The position numbers and the translations under genes are program-made. This document shows positions 1 through 7,979 of a stretch of 64,000 bases of DNA, in pieces; position 1 is the stretch's first letter; every line of letters begins with the position of its first letter. Where the stretch lies: NCBI RefSeq assembly GCF_002796605.1, contig NZ_CP024923.1, positions 3,231,501 through 3,295,500 of the forward strand, read 5' to 3'. The notes below the pieces were generated by a model that was not told where the DNA came from, did no database searches, and saw nothing but the letters and a program-made list of their open reading frames with translations. This stretch comes from Sphingomonas psychrotolerans. GTDB taxonomy: Bacteria; Pseudomonadota; Alphaproteobacteria; Sphingomonadales; Sphingomonadaceae.

Positions 1-1
1 C

Positions 2-2413
2 GAGGGCCTTCACGGCGTCGCTCGCGCCGGCATCGCCACCGTTTTTCCGCAGGCGATCGGAATGGCCGCATCGTGGGACGCGCCGCTGCTCCACCAGGTC
101 GGCGATACGATCGCAACCGAATTCCGCGCCAAATATCTCGAACGGCGGCATCCCGATGGGGGCAGCGATTTCTATCGCGGGCTGACCGTCTGGTCGCCCA
201 ACATCAACATCTTCCGCGATCCGCGCTGGGGCCGCGGACAGGAGACCTATGGCGAGGACCCCTATTTGGCAGGCCGGCTGGGGATCGCCTTCATCACCGG
301 GCTGCAGGGCAACGACTCGAAATTCCTGAAGACCGTGGCGACCTCGAAGCATTTCGCGGTGCATAGCGGCCCCGAGAGCAACCGCCACCGCGAGGACGTT
401 CATCCGACCCCGCACGACCTTGAGGACACCTATCTGCCCGCGTTCCGCGCGACCGTGACCGAGGGCAGGGTCGAATCGATCATGTGCGTGTACAACGCCG
501 TTAACGGCGTCCCCGGATGCGCCAGCAGCTTCCTGATGGAAGAACGACTCCGCAGGAACTGGGGCTTTAAGGGCTATGTCGTGTCCGATTGCGGCGCGGC
601 GGCGAACATCTATCGTGAGGATGCGCTGCACTACACGAAGACAGCGGTCGAGGGCGTCGCGCTCGGGTTCAAAGCGGGCATGGACCTGATCTGCGGCGAC
701 TATCGCAACAACATGACCACCGAGCCCGAGAATATCGTCGCAGCGGTGAAGTCAGGGCAGCTGCCGGAGGCAGTGGTCGACCGATCGCTGCAGCGCCTGT
801 TCGAGGCGCGGATCCGGCTGGGGCTGTTCGACCCGCAGCTTCCGTTCCCCGACATCACTGCCAGGGACTATGACACAGCCAAGCATCGCGCGCTCTCGCG
901 GAAGATGGCCGAAGCGTCGATGGTGCTGCTCAAGAACCAAGGCGATTTGCTACCTATCAAGAGCGAGCCGAAGACGATCGCCGTGATCGGTCCCAACGCC
1001 GACAGCTTCGACGCGCTGGTCGGCAACTATTATGGCACCCCCTCGAAGCCGGTGACGGTGCTTGACGGCATCCGGGCGCGCTATCCTAGGGCGAAGATTC
1101 TTCATGTGCCCGGAACGGGGTTGATCGGGAGGGCCGAGATACCGGTGCCCGACGATGTGCTGTGCGTCGATGCCGGCTGCACCACGCGCGGGCTGAAGGT
1201 CGAGTTCTTCAACGGCACCAACCTCGAAGGCGCGGTTACCGAGACGAAGACCGTGCCGAATGCACGGTTCGAATGGCTCGGCGACCGCGAGACCTCGGCG
1301 CGCTGGACCGGCACGCTCGTCGCGCCCGAAACCGGCGACTATGGCTTCCGGTTCGCCAGCGAGAATGGTTACCGCGTCTGGGTGGGCGACAAGCTCGTGG
1401 TCGACGAATGGGGCGTCGGCGACGCGCCTTCGATCCTTTCGGGCAATATCCCCCTCGAAAAGGGCCGAAAATACCCGCTGCGGGTGGAGGGCTTTCAGCG
1501 CGGCCAGCGCAGCAACCAGCAGCTTTTGTGGAGCCCCGAGAGCGCCGGCGGCGAGCAGGCCATTGCCGCGGCAAAGCAAGCCGATCTCGTCGTCTTCGTC
1601 GGTGGGCTCTCGGCGCGGATCGAAGGCGAGGAGATGAAGGTCAAGGCGCGGGGCTTCGCCGGCGGCGACCGCACCAGCCTCGATTTGCCGGCGCCGCAGC
1701 AGCAATTGCTTGAACGCGTCAACGCCACCGGCAAGCCCTTGGTGCTCGTACTGATGAACGGCAGCGCGCTCGGAGTGAACTGGGCTGACGCCCACGTTCC
1801 CGCGATCGTCGAGGCCTGGTATCCGGGCGGCGAAGGCGGACATGCCGTTGCCGGGCTGCTCGCCGGCGACTTCAGTCCGGCGGGCCGGTTGCCGGTGACC
1901 TTCTACAAATCAGCCGGGCAGCTGCCGTCTTTCTCCGATTATCGCATGGCCGGGCGGACCTATCGTTATTTCACCGGCGAGCCGCTCTATCCGTTCGGAC
2001 ACGGGCTAAGCTACACGCGCTTCCGCTATCGGGCACCGAGGCTGAGCAATGCCCGGGTGGGCGCGGACGGGAAGGTCACTGTGTCGGTGGAGATCAGCAA
2101 CACCGGCGCGCGCGACGGCGACGAGGTGGCGCAGCTTTATGTCTCGCATCCTGGAACCGCCGGCGCACCGGTCCGCGCGCTCGAGCGATTCGAGCGGGTG
2201 CGTTTGAAGAGAGGCGAGACGCGCCGCGTGGACTTCGAACTCGATGCACGGGCACTGAGCGTGGTGGATGCGGAGGGCGTGCGCCGGCTGGTGCCAGGTC
2301 GTGCCGATCTGTGGATCGGCGGGGGCCAGCCGGTGCGACGGCCGGGGCTGCCGGCGGCGGCGGGCGTCGCCGCGCAGATCGCGGTCACGGCAGGCGCGGT
2401 GCTGCCCAAATAG
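2..2413 (+). CDS. GH3 beta-glucosidase/beta-xylosidase with PA14 domain (5' partial)
   Basis: Family 3 glycoside hydrolase that would release terminal beta-linked glucose or xylose from oligosaccharides. The frame is open from base 2 (EGLHGVARAG...), so the true start lies left of the window and the ATG at 62 is internal. In order: a TIM-barrel domain with the KHF substrate motif (about 343-351) and the nucleophile motif VVSDCGAA (Asp codon 587-589); a PA14-like beta-barrel insert (about 1190-1440); the alpha/beta sandwich with EGEEMKVKARG (about 1620-1650); and a fibronectin III-like C-terminus. SDC instead of the usual SDW, and the nearby NAVNGVPGC, resemble beta-xylosidases, so the sugar is uncertain. 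The gene converges on fliA with two bases between stop codons and marks the edge of the flagellar cluster. Confidence 0.92.
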   Translation, partial: EGLHGVARAGIATVFPQAIGMAASWDAPLLHQVGDTIATEFRAKYLERRHPDGGSDFYRGLTVWSPNINIFRDPRWGRGQETYGEDPYLAGRLGIAFITGLQGNDSKFLKTVATSKHFAVHSGPESNRHREDVHPTPHDLEDTYLPAFRATVTEGRVESIMCVYNAVNGVPGCASSFLMEERLRRNWGFKGYVVSDCGAAANIYREDALHYTKTAVEGVALGFKAGMDLICGDYRNNMTTEPENIVAAVKSGQLPEAVVDRSLQRLFEARIRLGLFDPQLPFPDITARDYDTAKHRALSRKMAEASMVLLKNQGDLLPIKSEPKTIAVIGPNADSFDALVGNYYGTPSKPVTVLDGIRARYPRAKILHVPGTGLIGRAEIPVPDDVLCVDAGCTTRGLKVEFFNGTNLEGAVTETKTVPNARFEWLGDRETSARWTGTLVAPETGDYGFRFASENGYRVWVGDKLVVDEWGVGDAPSILSGNIPLEKGRKYPLRVEGFQRGQRSNQQLLWSPESAGGEQAIAAAKQADLVVFVGGLSARIEGEEMKVKARGFAGGDRTSLDLPAPQQQLLERVNATGKPLVLVLMNGSALGVNWADAHVPAIVEAWYPGGEGGHAVAGLLAGDFSPAGRLPVTFYKSAGQLPSFSDYRMAGRTYRYFTGEPLYPFGHGLSYTRFRYRAPRLSNARVGADGKVTVSVEISNTGARDGDEVAQLYVSHPGTAGAPVRALERFERVRLKRGETRRVDFELDARALSVVDAEGVRRLVPGRADLWIGGGQPVRRPGLPAAAGVAAQIAVTAGAVLPK

Positions 2414-2415
2414 GC

Positions 2416-3183
2416 TCAACCCAGACGCCGCTGGAGCGCGCGCTTGAGGCGGGCGTGCGCTCCAGCCTTGATCTGGCACACCCGGGCGGCGCCGACGCCG
2501 AGCACCTGCCCGATCTCTTCGAGGTTGAGTTCCTCGACATAGTAAAGCTGGATGACCTGCGCCTCGCGGGTCGGCAGTTCGGAGATCGCGGCGATCAGCG
2601 CTCCGCGCTGGTCACCCTCGGCGAGCTGGTCGAACGCGTCGGGCTCCTCGGACATGAACCATGGCGATTCGTCCGAATACATGTCGTCGATCGAGTCGAA
2701 GCGCACTGCCTCGGCGTTGGCATATTCAGCGCGAAGCTTCTCGGGCGTCACGCCGAGCTTCTCGGCGACCAGCGCATCGCCCGGCGCGTGGCCGAGTTCG
2801 GCAGCGAGCGTGGATACCGTCTCCTGATAGGCTTTCCGCCGCCGCATGGCACCGCGCGTAAGGGTCGCCTGGCGGCGCAGTTCGTCGATCATCGCGCCAC
2901 GCACGCGCGTGACGAGATATTGCTCGAACGTCACCTGACCGCGATCCTCGAAGCCACTCACGGCCTCGATCAACGCGACCATGCCGATCTGGATCAGATC
3001 CTCGACCTCGACGATCGAGCTCATCGAACCATGGACGTGCCACGCGATGCGGCGCACCAGCGGCAGATGTTTGCGGACCATCGCCTCAGCGTCGCGCTGC
3101 GGCGAGGGCATGCGGTCATAGGTCAGCGGCGCGGATGCCAGAGAAGCCATGTCTTTGAGGTTCCTGGAGGAAGTGGCGTTCAT
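2416..3183 (-). CDS. fliA: RNA polymerase sigma-28 factor FliA
   Basis: Flagellar sigma factor (255 aa) directing RNA polymerase to late flagellar promoters. Region 2 is visible as VEDLIQIGMVALIEAV and RVRGAMIDELRRQ, and region 4 as LPTREAQVIQLYYVEELNL followed by the LEEIGQVLGVGAARVCQI helix-turn-helix. I chose the ATG at 3183 because it overlaps the flhA stop as ATGA; a start at MASLASAP (3150) is also possible. The partner anti-sigma factor FlgM is encoded upstream on the same strand. The flhF and flhG genes that often separate flhA from fliA are absent here. Length and regions are typical for the family. Confidence 0.93.
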   Translation of the reverse strand: MNATSSRNLKDMASLASAPLTYDRMPSPQRDAEAMVRKHLPLVRRIAWHVHGSMSSIVEVEDLIQIGMVALIEAVSGFEDRGQVTFEQYLVTRVRGAMIDELRRQATLTRGAMRRRKAYQETVSTLAAELGHAPGDALVAEKLGVTPEKLRAEYANAEAVRFDSIDDMYSDESPWFMSEEPDAFDQLAEGDQRGALIAAISELPTREAQVIQLYYVEELNLEEIGQVLGVGAARVCQIKAGAHARLKRALQRRLG

Positions 3184-5258
3184 GCGGGCAGCGCCTCCGG
3201 CGCACCGATCACCGCGACGACTTCGACGGTCTTGTCCTCGGGCACTTCGAAGAAGCTCATCACCGGCGTGTCGGGAAGGATGGATTTGACCAGCTTGCGG
3301 ATCGCAACGCGGATTGCCGGCTGCACGACGAGCGCGAACGGCTTGGCTTCCGCGATCAGCGGCGCGGCGGCGTACTGGAGCGCATCGGCGATGCGGCGAC
3401 CGAGATCGGGCTCGATCGTGTGGCGTCGCGACGGGTCCGAACGCACCGCCTGGCCGAGCAAAGCTTCGAGCTGGCCTTCGAGCGTCATCACCCGCAGCGG
3501 CTCGCGCATCCCGCACAATCGCTGGATGATCAGCGGCCCGAGCTCGGGGCGGATCAGCTCGAGGAGCTCCTCGGCATCGAGGGTCTTCTGCGCGGCGACT
3601 GCGATCGCGGCGGCGATCCGGCGGAATTCCTTGAGCGGCACATTCTCCTGGAGCAGTCCGCGCAGCACCGTGGTGAGCGTGGTGAGCGGCACCGGCTGCG
3701 GGCTGAGCGACGCGACCAGCGACGCGGCGCGCTCCTTGAGCCCGTCGAGCAGCGACTGGACTTCGTCGGGGCCGAGCAGATCGGCGGCGTTCTGGATCAG
3801 CACGTGGTTGAGATGGGTGGCGACGACGGTGCCCGGATCGACGACGAGGTAGCCCGCGCCGGTTGCGGCATCGGCATCGCCGCTGGCGATCCACACCGCG
3901 TCGAGCCCAAAGGTAGGGTCCCGCACCGGCTTGCCCCGCAGCTTGCCGACGGCTTGGCCGGTATCGAGCGCGAGCATCTCGTCGGGCGCGACATTATCCT
4001 CGCCGACCACGACCCCGCCGATGACGATGCGATAGGTGAACGGCGCGAGGTTGATATCGTCGCGCACCCGGACCTGCGGCACGACGAAGCCGAGATCCTT
4101 GGAGAGCTGGCGTCGCACCCCGGTGATCCGCCCCATCAGCGGCCCGCCGCGGCGCTCGTCGACCAGCGGCACGAGGCCGTAACCGATGTCGAGCATCACC
4201 TGCATGTTGTCGATCACTTCCTCCCAGCCGATCTTCGAGAGGTCGGCGGGCGCGGCCGCGGGTTCGGGCGGCGGCGGGCGATTGGCGTGTGCGCGCAGCT
4301 TCCATGCCGCAAACCCGGCGGCCGCGGCGGCCGGCAGGATCACTAGATGCGGCATGCCCGGCATCACGCCGAGCAGACCGAGGATCACTGCGACCGGAGT
4401 CCAGGTCTTGTGGCTGCCGAACTGGCTCCCGATCTGGCCGGCGAGGTCGTGCTTCGAATTGACCCGGGTGACGATCGCGGCGGCGGCGATCGACAGCACC
4501 AGCGCCGGCAGCTGCGCGACCAGCGCGTCGCCGATCGCAAGCATGATATAGGCCTGCGCGGCGTCGCCCACCGCCATCTGATGGCTGACCACGCCGAGGA
4601 TCAGTCCGCCGACGATGTTGATCGCCAGGATCAGCAGCCCGGCGATCGCGTCGCCCTTCACGAACTTGGACGAACCGTCCATCGCACCGTAGAAATCGGC
4701 TTCGGTCGAAACCTCGATGCGCCGGGCGCGCGCCTCGTCGGGCGTCATCAGCCCGGCGTTGAGATCTGCGTCGATCGCCATCTGCTTGCCGGGCAGCGCA
4801 TCGAGGGTGAAGCGTGCGGCGACTTCGGAAACGCGGCCCGCGCCCTTGGTGACGACGATCATGTTGATGATCATCAGCACCGCGAAGACGACAATGCCAA
4901 CGACATAGTCGCCGCCGATCAGGAAGGTGCCGAATGCTTCGATGACATGGCCGGCCGCCGCGCCGCCTTCATGCCCGTTGACCAGAACGACGCGCGTCGA
5001 GGCGACGTTGAGGCCGAGGCGGAATAAGGTGGCGAACAGCAAAACGGTGGGGAAGGCGGAGAAATCGAGCGGCTTTTGCGCATTGAGCGCCACCATCAGC
5101 ACCGCAAGGCTGATCATGATGTTCATGATGAAGAAGACGTCGAGCAGGAAGGCCGGGATCGGCACCACCAGCAAGGCGACGAGCAGCAGGATCGCGCCCG
5201 GTAGCGAGAAGCTTCGCATCGCCGGGCCAAGGCCGGCGGGCAGGGTCAGTCCGTTCAC
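3180..5258 (-). CDS. flhA: Flagellar export apparatus protein FlhA
   Basis: Inner-membrane component of the flagellar type III export gate (692 aa, normal length). The N-terminal half holds about eight hydrophobic segments, starting LPGAILLLVALLVVPIPAFL. The conserved FHIPEP-family cytoplasmic loop reads GRVSEVAARFTLDALPGKQ followed by MAIDADLNAGLMTPDEA. The C-terminal half is the soluble domain that docks substrate-chaperone complexes, after a Pro/Ala-rich linker (PPPPEPAAAPA). Its stop overlaps the fliA start (ATGA), and the transglycosylase gene ends only a few bases before its ATG, so the three genes look co-transcribed. Other export genes (flhB, fliP, fliQ, fliR) are not in this window. 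Confidence 0.96.
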   Translation of the reverse strand: MNGLTLPAGLGPAMRSFSLPGAILLLVALLVVPIPAFLLDVFFIMNIMISLAVLMVALNAQKPLDFSAFPTVLLFATLFRLGLNVASTRVVLVNGHEGGAAAGHVIEAFGTFLIGGDYVVGIVVFAVLMIINMIVVTKGAGRVSEVAARFTLDALPGKQMAIDADLNAGLMTPDEARARRIEVSTEADFYGAMDGSSKFVKGDAIAGLLILAINIVGGLILGVVSHQMAVGDAAQAYIMLAIGDALVAQLPALVLSIAAAAIVTRVNSKHDLAGQIGSQFGSHKTWTPVAVILGLLGVMPGMPHLVILPAAAAAGFAAWKLRAHANRPPPPEPAAAPADLSKIGWEEVIDNMQVMLDIGYGLVPLVDERRGGPLMGRITGVRRQLSKDLGFVVPQVRVRDDINLAPFTYRIVIGGVVVGEDNVAPDEMLALDTGQAVGKLRGKPVRDPTFGLDAVWIASGDADAATGAGYLVVDPGTVVATHLNHVLIQNAADLLGPDEVQSLLDGLKERAASLVASLSPQPVPLTTLTTVLRGLLQENVPLKEFRRIAAAIAVAAQKTLDAEELLELIRPELGPLIIQRLCGMREPLRVMTLEGQLEALLGQAVRSDPSRRHTIEPDLGRRIADALQYAAAPLIAEAKPFALVVQPAIRVAIRKLVKSILPDTPVMSFFEVPEDKTVEVVAVIGAPEALPA

Positions 5259-5261
5259 CGG

Positions 5262-6149
5262 TCAGGCCCCGAGTTTCGCGAGCATCAGATAAGCGAGCTT
5301 GGCCGTTTCGGGGGTCGGCCGAAGCGGATTCAGTCGCTCGCCGCCGGCCATTTCAGTGCCGCCGCGCGAGGCCTTGAGTTGCGCGAGCGTCGTCTCGATC
5401 CAGTGGCGATCGCTATCGACCGCATTGTTGCCGAGCACGATTTCGGTATCGCCGATGCCGGTGCCGAAAGCATCGAGCCCACTGGAGAGATCGTCGAGCC
5501 TATCCGAGGCGAGGCCCGTCGCACCGACCGCGGCGGCGCCCTGATCGAGCTTGCCGGCGAAGCGGCTGTAGATCTCGCTCAGCGTCCGTGGCTGGCCATT
5601 GCTCGCATAGAAGATGTCGCGATTGGCGCGCGCGGCGGCCGGGAACATCGCCGCACCGGTGCGATCGGGGTTCGCGGCCATAGCGCCGAGGAACTTACTC
5701 GCGCCGCCCTGGCCGAGGAAATGCGCCATGTAGAGATCGGTGCCGGTTGCAGGGCGATCGAGCCTCTGCTCGAGCGCGGCCTTGTTGTCCGAGGCATGCT
5801 CGGCGGCCATCAACGCCGCGGTCTGCGGATCGCTGCGCATGTCGAGGATCGCGCGGCGCGCCGCGGGGTCACTGACGACATAACGGCCGCTGGCGGTCTG
5901 GCGGATCGAATCCGACGCCCAGCCGAGCCCATGCTCGGCACCGTGGTCCTTGATCACGCCGAGCCAGCTCTGCTCGATGAATTGATAGAGGCCAGTGGCG
6001 CTGGAGGTGGTGGCGCGCGCATTGGCGCGCATGCCGCTCTCGACCTGCGCCTGCCCCAGCAGATAGCTGAAGTCGATTCCGGTCTTGCGGCTGGCGGCGG
6101 CGATCGCCGTCTGGATGCCTGCCTTTGAAGTGACCGATACGATGCTCAT
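5262..6149 (-). CDS. Flagellar lytic transglycosylase (SLT-like)
   Basis: Predicted soluble lytic transglycosylase (295 aa) that would open peptidoglycan for rod assembly. The catalytic Glu is expected at residue 37 in LGQAQVESGM, followed by the family pattern SSATGLYQFIEQSWLGV and YMAHFLGQGGASKFL. The open frame extends to 6191, but MSIVSVTSK at 6149 is the more natural start; no strong ribosome site is visible at either. The protein lacks an obvious signal peptide and may be exported by the flagellar system. FlgJ in this locus (14948-15280) has only the rod-binding part, so this gene probably supplies the missing muramidase. It sits between flgN and flhA on the same strand. Confidence 0.8.
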   Translation of the reverse strand: MSIVSVTSKAGIQTAIAAASRKTGIDFSYLLGQAQVESGMRANARATTSSATGLYQFIEQSWLGVIKDHGAEHGLGWASDSIRQTASGRYVVSDPAARRAILDMRSDPQTAALMAAEHASDNKAALEQRLDRPATGTDLYMAHFLGQGGASKFLGAMAANPDRTGAAMFPAAARANRDIFYASNGQPRTLSEIYSRFAGKLDQGAAAVGATGLASDRLDDLSSGLDAFGTGIGDTEIVLGNNAVDSDRHWIETTLAQLKASRGGTEMAGGERLNPLRPTPETAKLAYLMLAKLGA

Positions 6150-6210
6150 CGAGCTGTGATCCGATTGCCCTGGGTAGAACCGGAGCAGCAAGGAGCGTGC
6201 CAGTCAGCCG

Positions 6211-6522
6211 TCAGGCGATCGCGTATCCCCCGGGGCGATAGGCCGGGGCCACCTCGCCGGAAAGAAGTTGCAGGCGGCGGCGGACATTTGCCGCCATCAG
6301 ATTGACGTAGATCCGGCAGGTCTCGTTGAGGCGATGCGCCTCCGCGGCGAGCGCCTTGATTTCCGGCGAGGGGGCCTCGCCATCGTAGATCGCGACAGTG
6401 TCGATGCCGGCGAGCTTGGCCTGCGTTGCCGTCTCCAGCGCCACGACGTCATTGGTCTTCAGCGCCGCGATCTCGGCGTGAAGCGATTCGATGACCACGA
6501 TCAGCGCGTCACGCCGGGTCAT
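6211..6522 (-). CDS. flgN: Flagellar chaperone FlgN family protein
   Basis: Short helical protein (103 aa) with the size, position and C-terminal tail (APAYRPGGY) expected of FlgN, the cytoplasmic chaperone of hook-filament junction proteins FlgK and FlgL. It has regularly spaced Leu/Ala residues and no membrane segment. The ATG at 6522 overlaps the end of flgM by 14 bases. flgK and flgL lie about 9-11 kb away on the other arm. Sequence similarity in this family is low, so the call rests largely on gene order after flgM, size and the tail motif. Confidence 0.72.
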   Translation of the reverse strand: MTRRDALIVVIESLHAEIAALKTNDVVALETATQAKLAGIDTVAIYDGEAPSPEIKALAAEAHRLNETCRIYVNLMAANVRRRLQLLSGEVAPAYRPGGYAIA

Positions 6523-6799
6523 TGGGGCTCCATTCGAGCTTGAGCGCGAGCAGCCGGTCGGCAATCGTCGTCGGATAGATCGGGAATTTGCCGTCTTCGA
6601 TCGCCTTGCGGATCTTGGCGACGCGCTCGACGTCGACCGGGGGTTTGGCGGCCATCGCCCCCGACAGCTGGACGGCGGTCGATTCGACCGGCGCCGCGTT
6701 CGCGACCGGTCTGGCCGCTTCAACCGGAGCGGCGGCAGCGACCGGCGCGATGCGGCGGTCCGCGACCACGCCTGCCTTGTTGCCGATGGGATCCACCAT
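6509..6799 (-). CDS. flgM: Anti-sigma-28 factor FlgM
   Basis: Small protein (96 aa) that binds FliA and blocks late flagellar transcription until it is exported through the finished hook. The N-terminal half is Ala/Pro/Val-rich and probably disordered, as needed for export. The C-terminal half carries the conserved FliA-binding segment VERVAKIRKAIEDGKFPI followed by IADRLLAL. A GAGGA ribosome site precedes the ATG. A sigma-28-like promoter lies 33-60 bases upstream (6833-6859), which would make FliA activate its own inhibitor. It heads flgM-flgN and probably reads on into the transglycosylase, flhA and fliA. Confidence 0.92.
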   Translation of the reverse strand: MVDPIGNKAGVVADRRIAPVAAAAPVEAARPVANAAPVESTAVQLSGAMAAKPPVDVERVAKIRKAIEDGKFPIYPTTIADRLLALKLEWSPNDPA

Positions 6800-6832
6800 T
6801 GCTGCTTCCTCGGAGAACTTCCTGCAGCGATA

Positions 6833-6859
6833 GGAACGGCCGCGTTCGGAAACGCTTTA
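6833..6859 (-). promoter_or_regulatory. Sigma-28-like promoter of flgM
   Basis: On the minus strand TAAAGCGT, an 11-base spacer and GCCGTTCC match the FliA consensus TAAAGTTT-N11-GCCGATAA at the TAAA and GCCG cores with exact spacing. It lies in the 68-base gap between flgA and flgM. It is the only sizeable gap inside the minus-strand arm. Confidence 0.6.
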
Positions 6860-6867
6860 GAAAAAAA

Positions 6868-7389
6868 TCACTCGGCCCAACCGGGCAGCCGCGCCCGCCC
6901 TGATTCGAGCGCCACCGCCTGGATCGGCGGTTTCTTGTCGTCGACCTTGACCATCAGCCGCGCCCCCGGGGCGGCGTCGCCCATTGCGATGCCGTCGCGG
7001 GTAATCGAGAAGCCGGGCGAACCGGCCTCGACCGTGATCGGATCGCCACGACGGATCACCGGCGCGCTCTTCACCGGAACAACCGGTGCTTGGGCAAGGA
7101 CGGCCGGTGCGGTCCTGGGCTGCGGGATCGCGTTTACGGGCACATAGATCCGCCACGCCGGCGCCATGCAGCGCACCACCACGGTATCCTTTGCCGCGCT
7201 GCGCCATTCGAGCTGCGGCGCGGCGCAGGACTGGAGCTTGAGCCTTTTGTCGACCGGCGTGCGTGCCCCGCCCTGCTCGCCGAGTGGCTGGCCGGTGAAT
7301 TGCGCGACGATCGTGTCGAGCACGAAAGTCGACTGGAAATCCTGCGCAGCGGCCGGCGTGGCGGCTGCGAGGGCCAAGGACAGCAGCAT
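6868..7389 (-). CDS. flgA: Flagellar P-ring assembly chaperone FlgA
   Basis: Periplasmic chaperone (173 aa from this start) that helps FlgI assemble into the P ring. The N-terminus MLLSLALAAATPAAAQ is a signal peptide with a clean AxA cleavage site. The C-terminal SAF-like region reads VIRRGDPITVEAGSPGFSI and GDAAPGARLMVKV. I chose 7389 because AAGGAG stands seven bases before it. The alternative ATG at 7446 overlaps the upstream stop as ATGA and would add 19 residues with Arg and Lys before the hydrophobic core, which is also a plausible signal peptide. Its client flgI lies on the opposite arm. Confidence 0.88.
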   Translation of the reverse strand: MLLSLALAAATPAAAQDFQSTFVLDTIVAQFTGQPLGEQGGARTPVDKRLKLQSCAAPQLEWRSAAKDTVVVRCMAPAWRIYVPVNAIPQPRTAPAVLAQAPVVPVKSAPVIRRGDPITVEAGSPGFSITRDGIAMGDAAPGARLMVKVDDKKPPIQAVALESGRARLPGWAE

Positions 7390-7442
7390 GGAAATCTCCT
7401 TGAGCGAAGCTGAACGGCAAGGCCGGGTTGCCGGGCGGCAGA

Positions 7443-7979
7443 TCATTGCCGGCCTCCGTCATAGCCGAGCGAAAGAACGGCGCGGCGCTGGCCGCGCGCA
7501 GTGGCGATCGCGATGCGTCCGGGTGCTACCGCGCCGGAACGGACGAGCATCGCGGCGACTGCGCGGGCGCGATCGGCCGCGAGGATCGGGCCGCTGCCGG
7601 TGAGCAAGTCGACGTCGCCGGCGCTGCCGTCGACTTCGCCGATGATCCGCAGGCGCGTACGCGGATCGGCGGCGGCGACGCGGGCCCAGGCGAGCGCAGC
7701 GCCGGCATCCGGGAGCTGCGCCGAGCCGGGCGCGAACCCGTTCACTGCAGCGAGATCGACCGGCATCACCGGCGCATTCTCTTTGGCTCCGAAGCCCGCG
7801 CGGAAACCGGCGGCGAGCGTGTTCGGATCGACCTGATTGGCCTGGAGCAGCACGAAGAAGCCGACCAGCAGCAAGGCGAGGTCGGCAAGCGTGGTCAGCC
7901 AGATCGGCCGCGCGGGGGGGGCTCCCCGAGCGTCACGCCGCGAGCTCGCGCGCGCCGAGGCGGGGCTGAATCGCGGCAA
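7443..7979 (-). CDS. MotB-like protein with OmpA-like C-terminus
   Basis: Short MotB relative (178 aa). One membrane segment (IWLTTLADLALLLVGFF) places Asp33 where the proton-binding Asp of MotB lies. The C-terminal part is an abbreviated OmpA-like fold (RLRIIGEVDG, DRARAVAAMLVRSG, GRIAIATARGQRRAV) with poor conservation of the usual peptidoglycan-binding residues. As it stands the only upstream start is a TTG at 7979, giving an Arg-rich leader and 47 bases of overlap with the motA-like gene. A C8 tract (minus strand, 7914-7921) lies between that leader and the membrane segment, so the N-terminus may be wrong (see findings). Canonical motB is at 18491-19450. Confidence 0.7.
   Translation of the reverse strand: MPRFSPASARASSRRDARGAPPARPIWLTTLADLALLLVGFFVLLQANQVDPNTLAAGFRAGFGAKENAPVMPVDLAAVNGFAPGSAQLPDAGAALAWARVAAADPRTRLRIIGEVDGSAGDVDLLTGSGPILAADRARAVAAMLVRSGAVAPGRIAIATARGQRRAVLSLGYDGGRQ

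Noticed and set aside
6797..6840. Sigma-54 promoter directly before flgM
   Set aside because: TGCAG on the minus strand lacks a GG at the right distance; the sigma-28-like site at 6833-6859 explains the region better.
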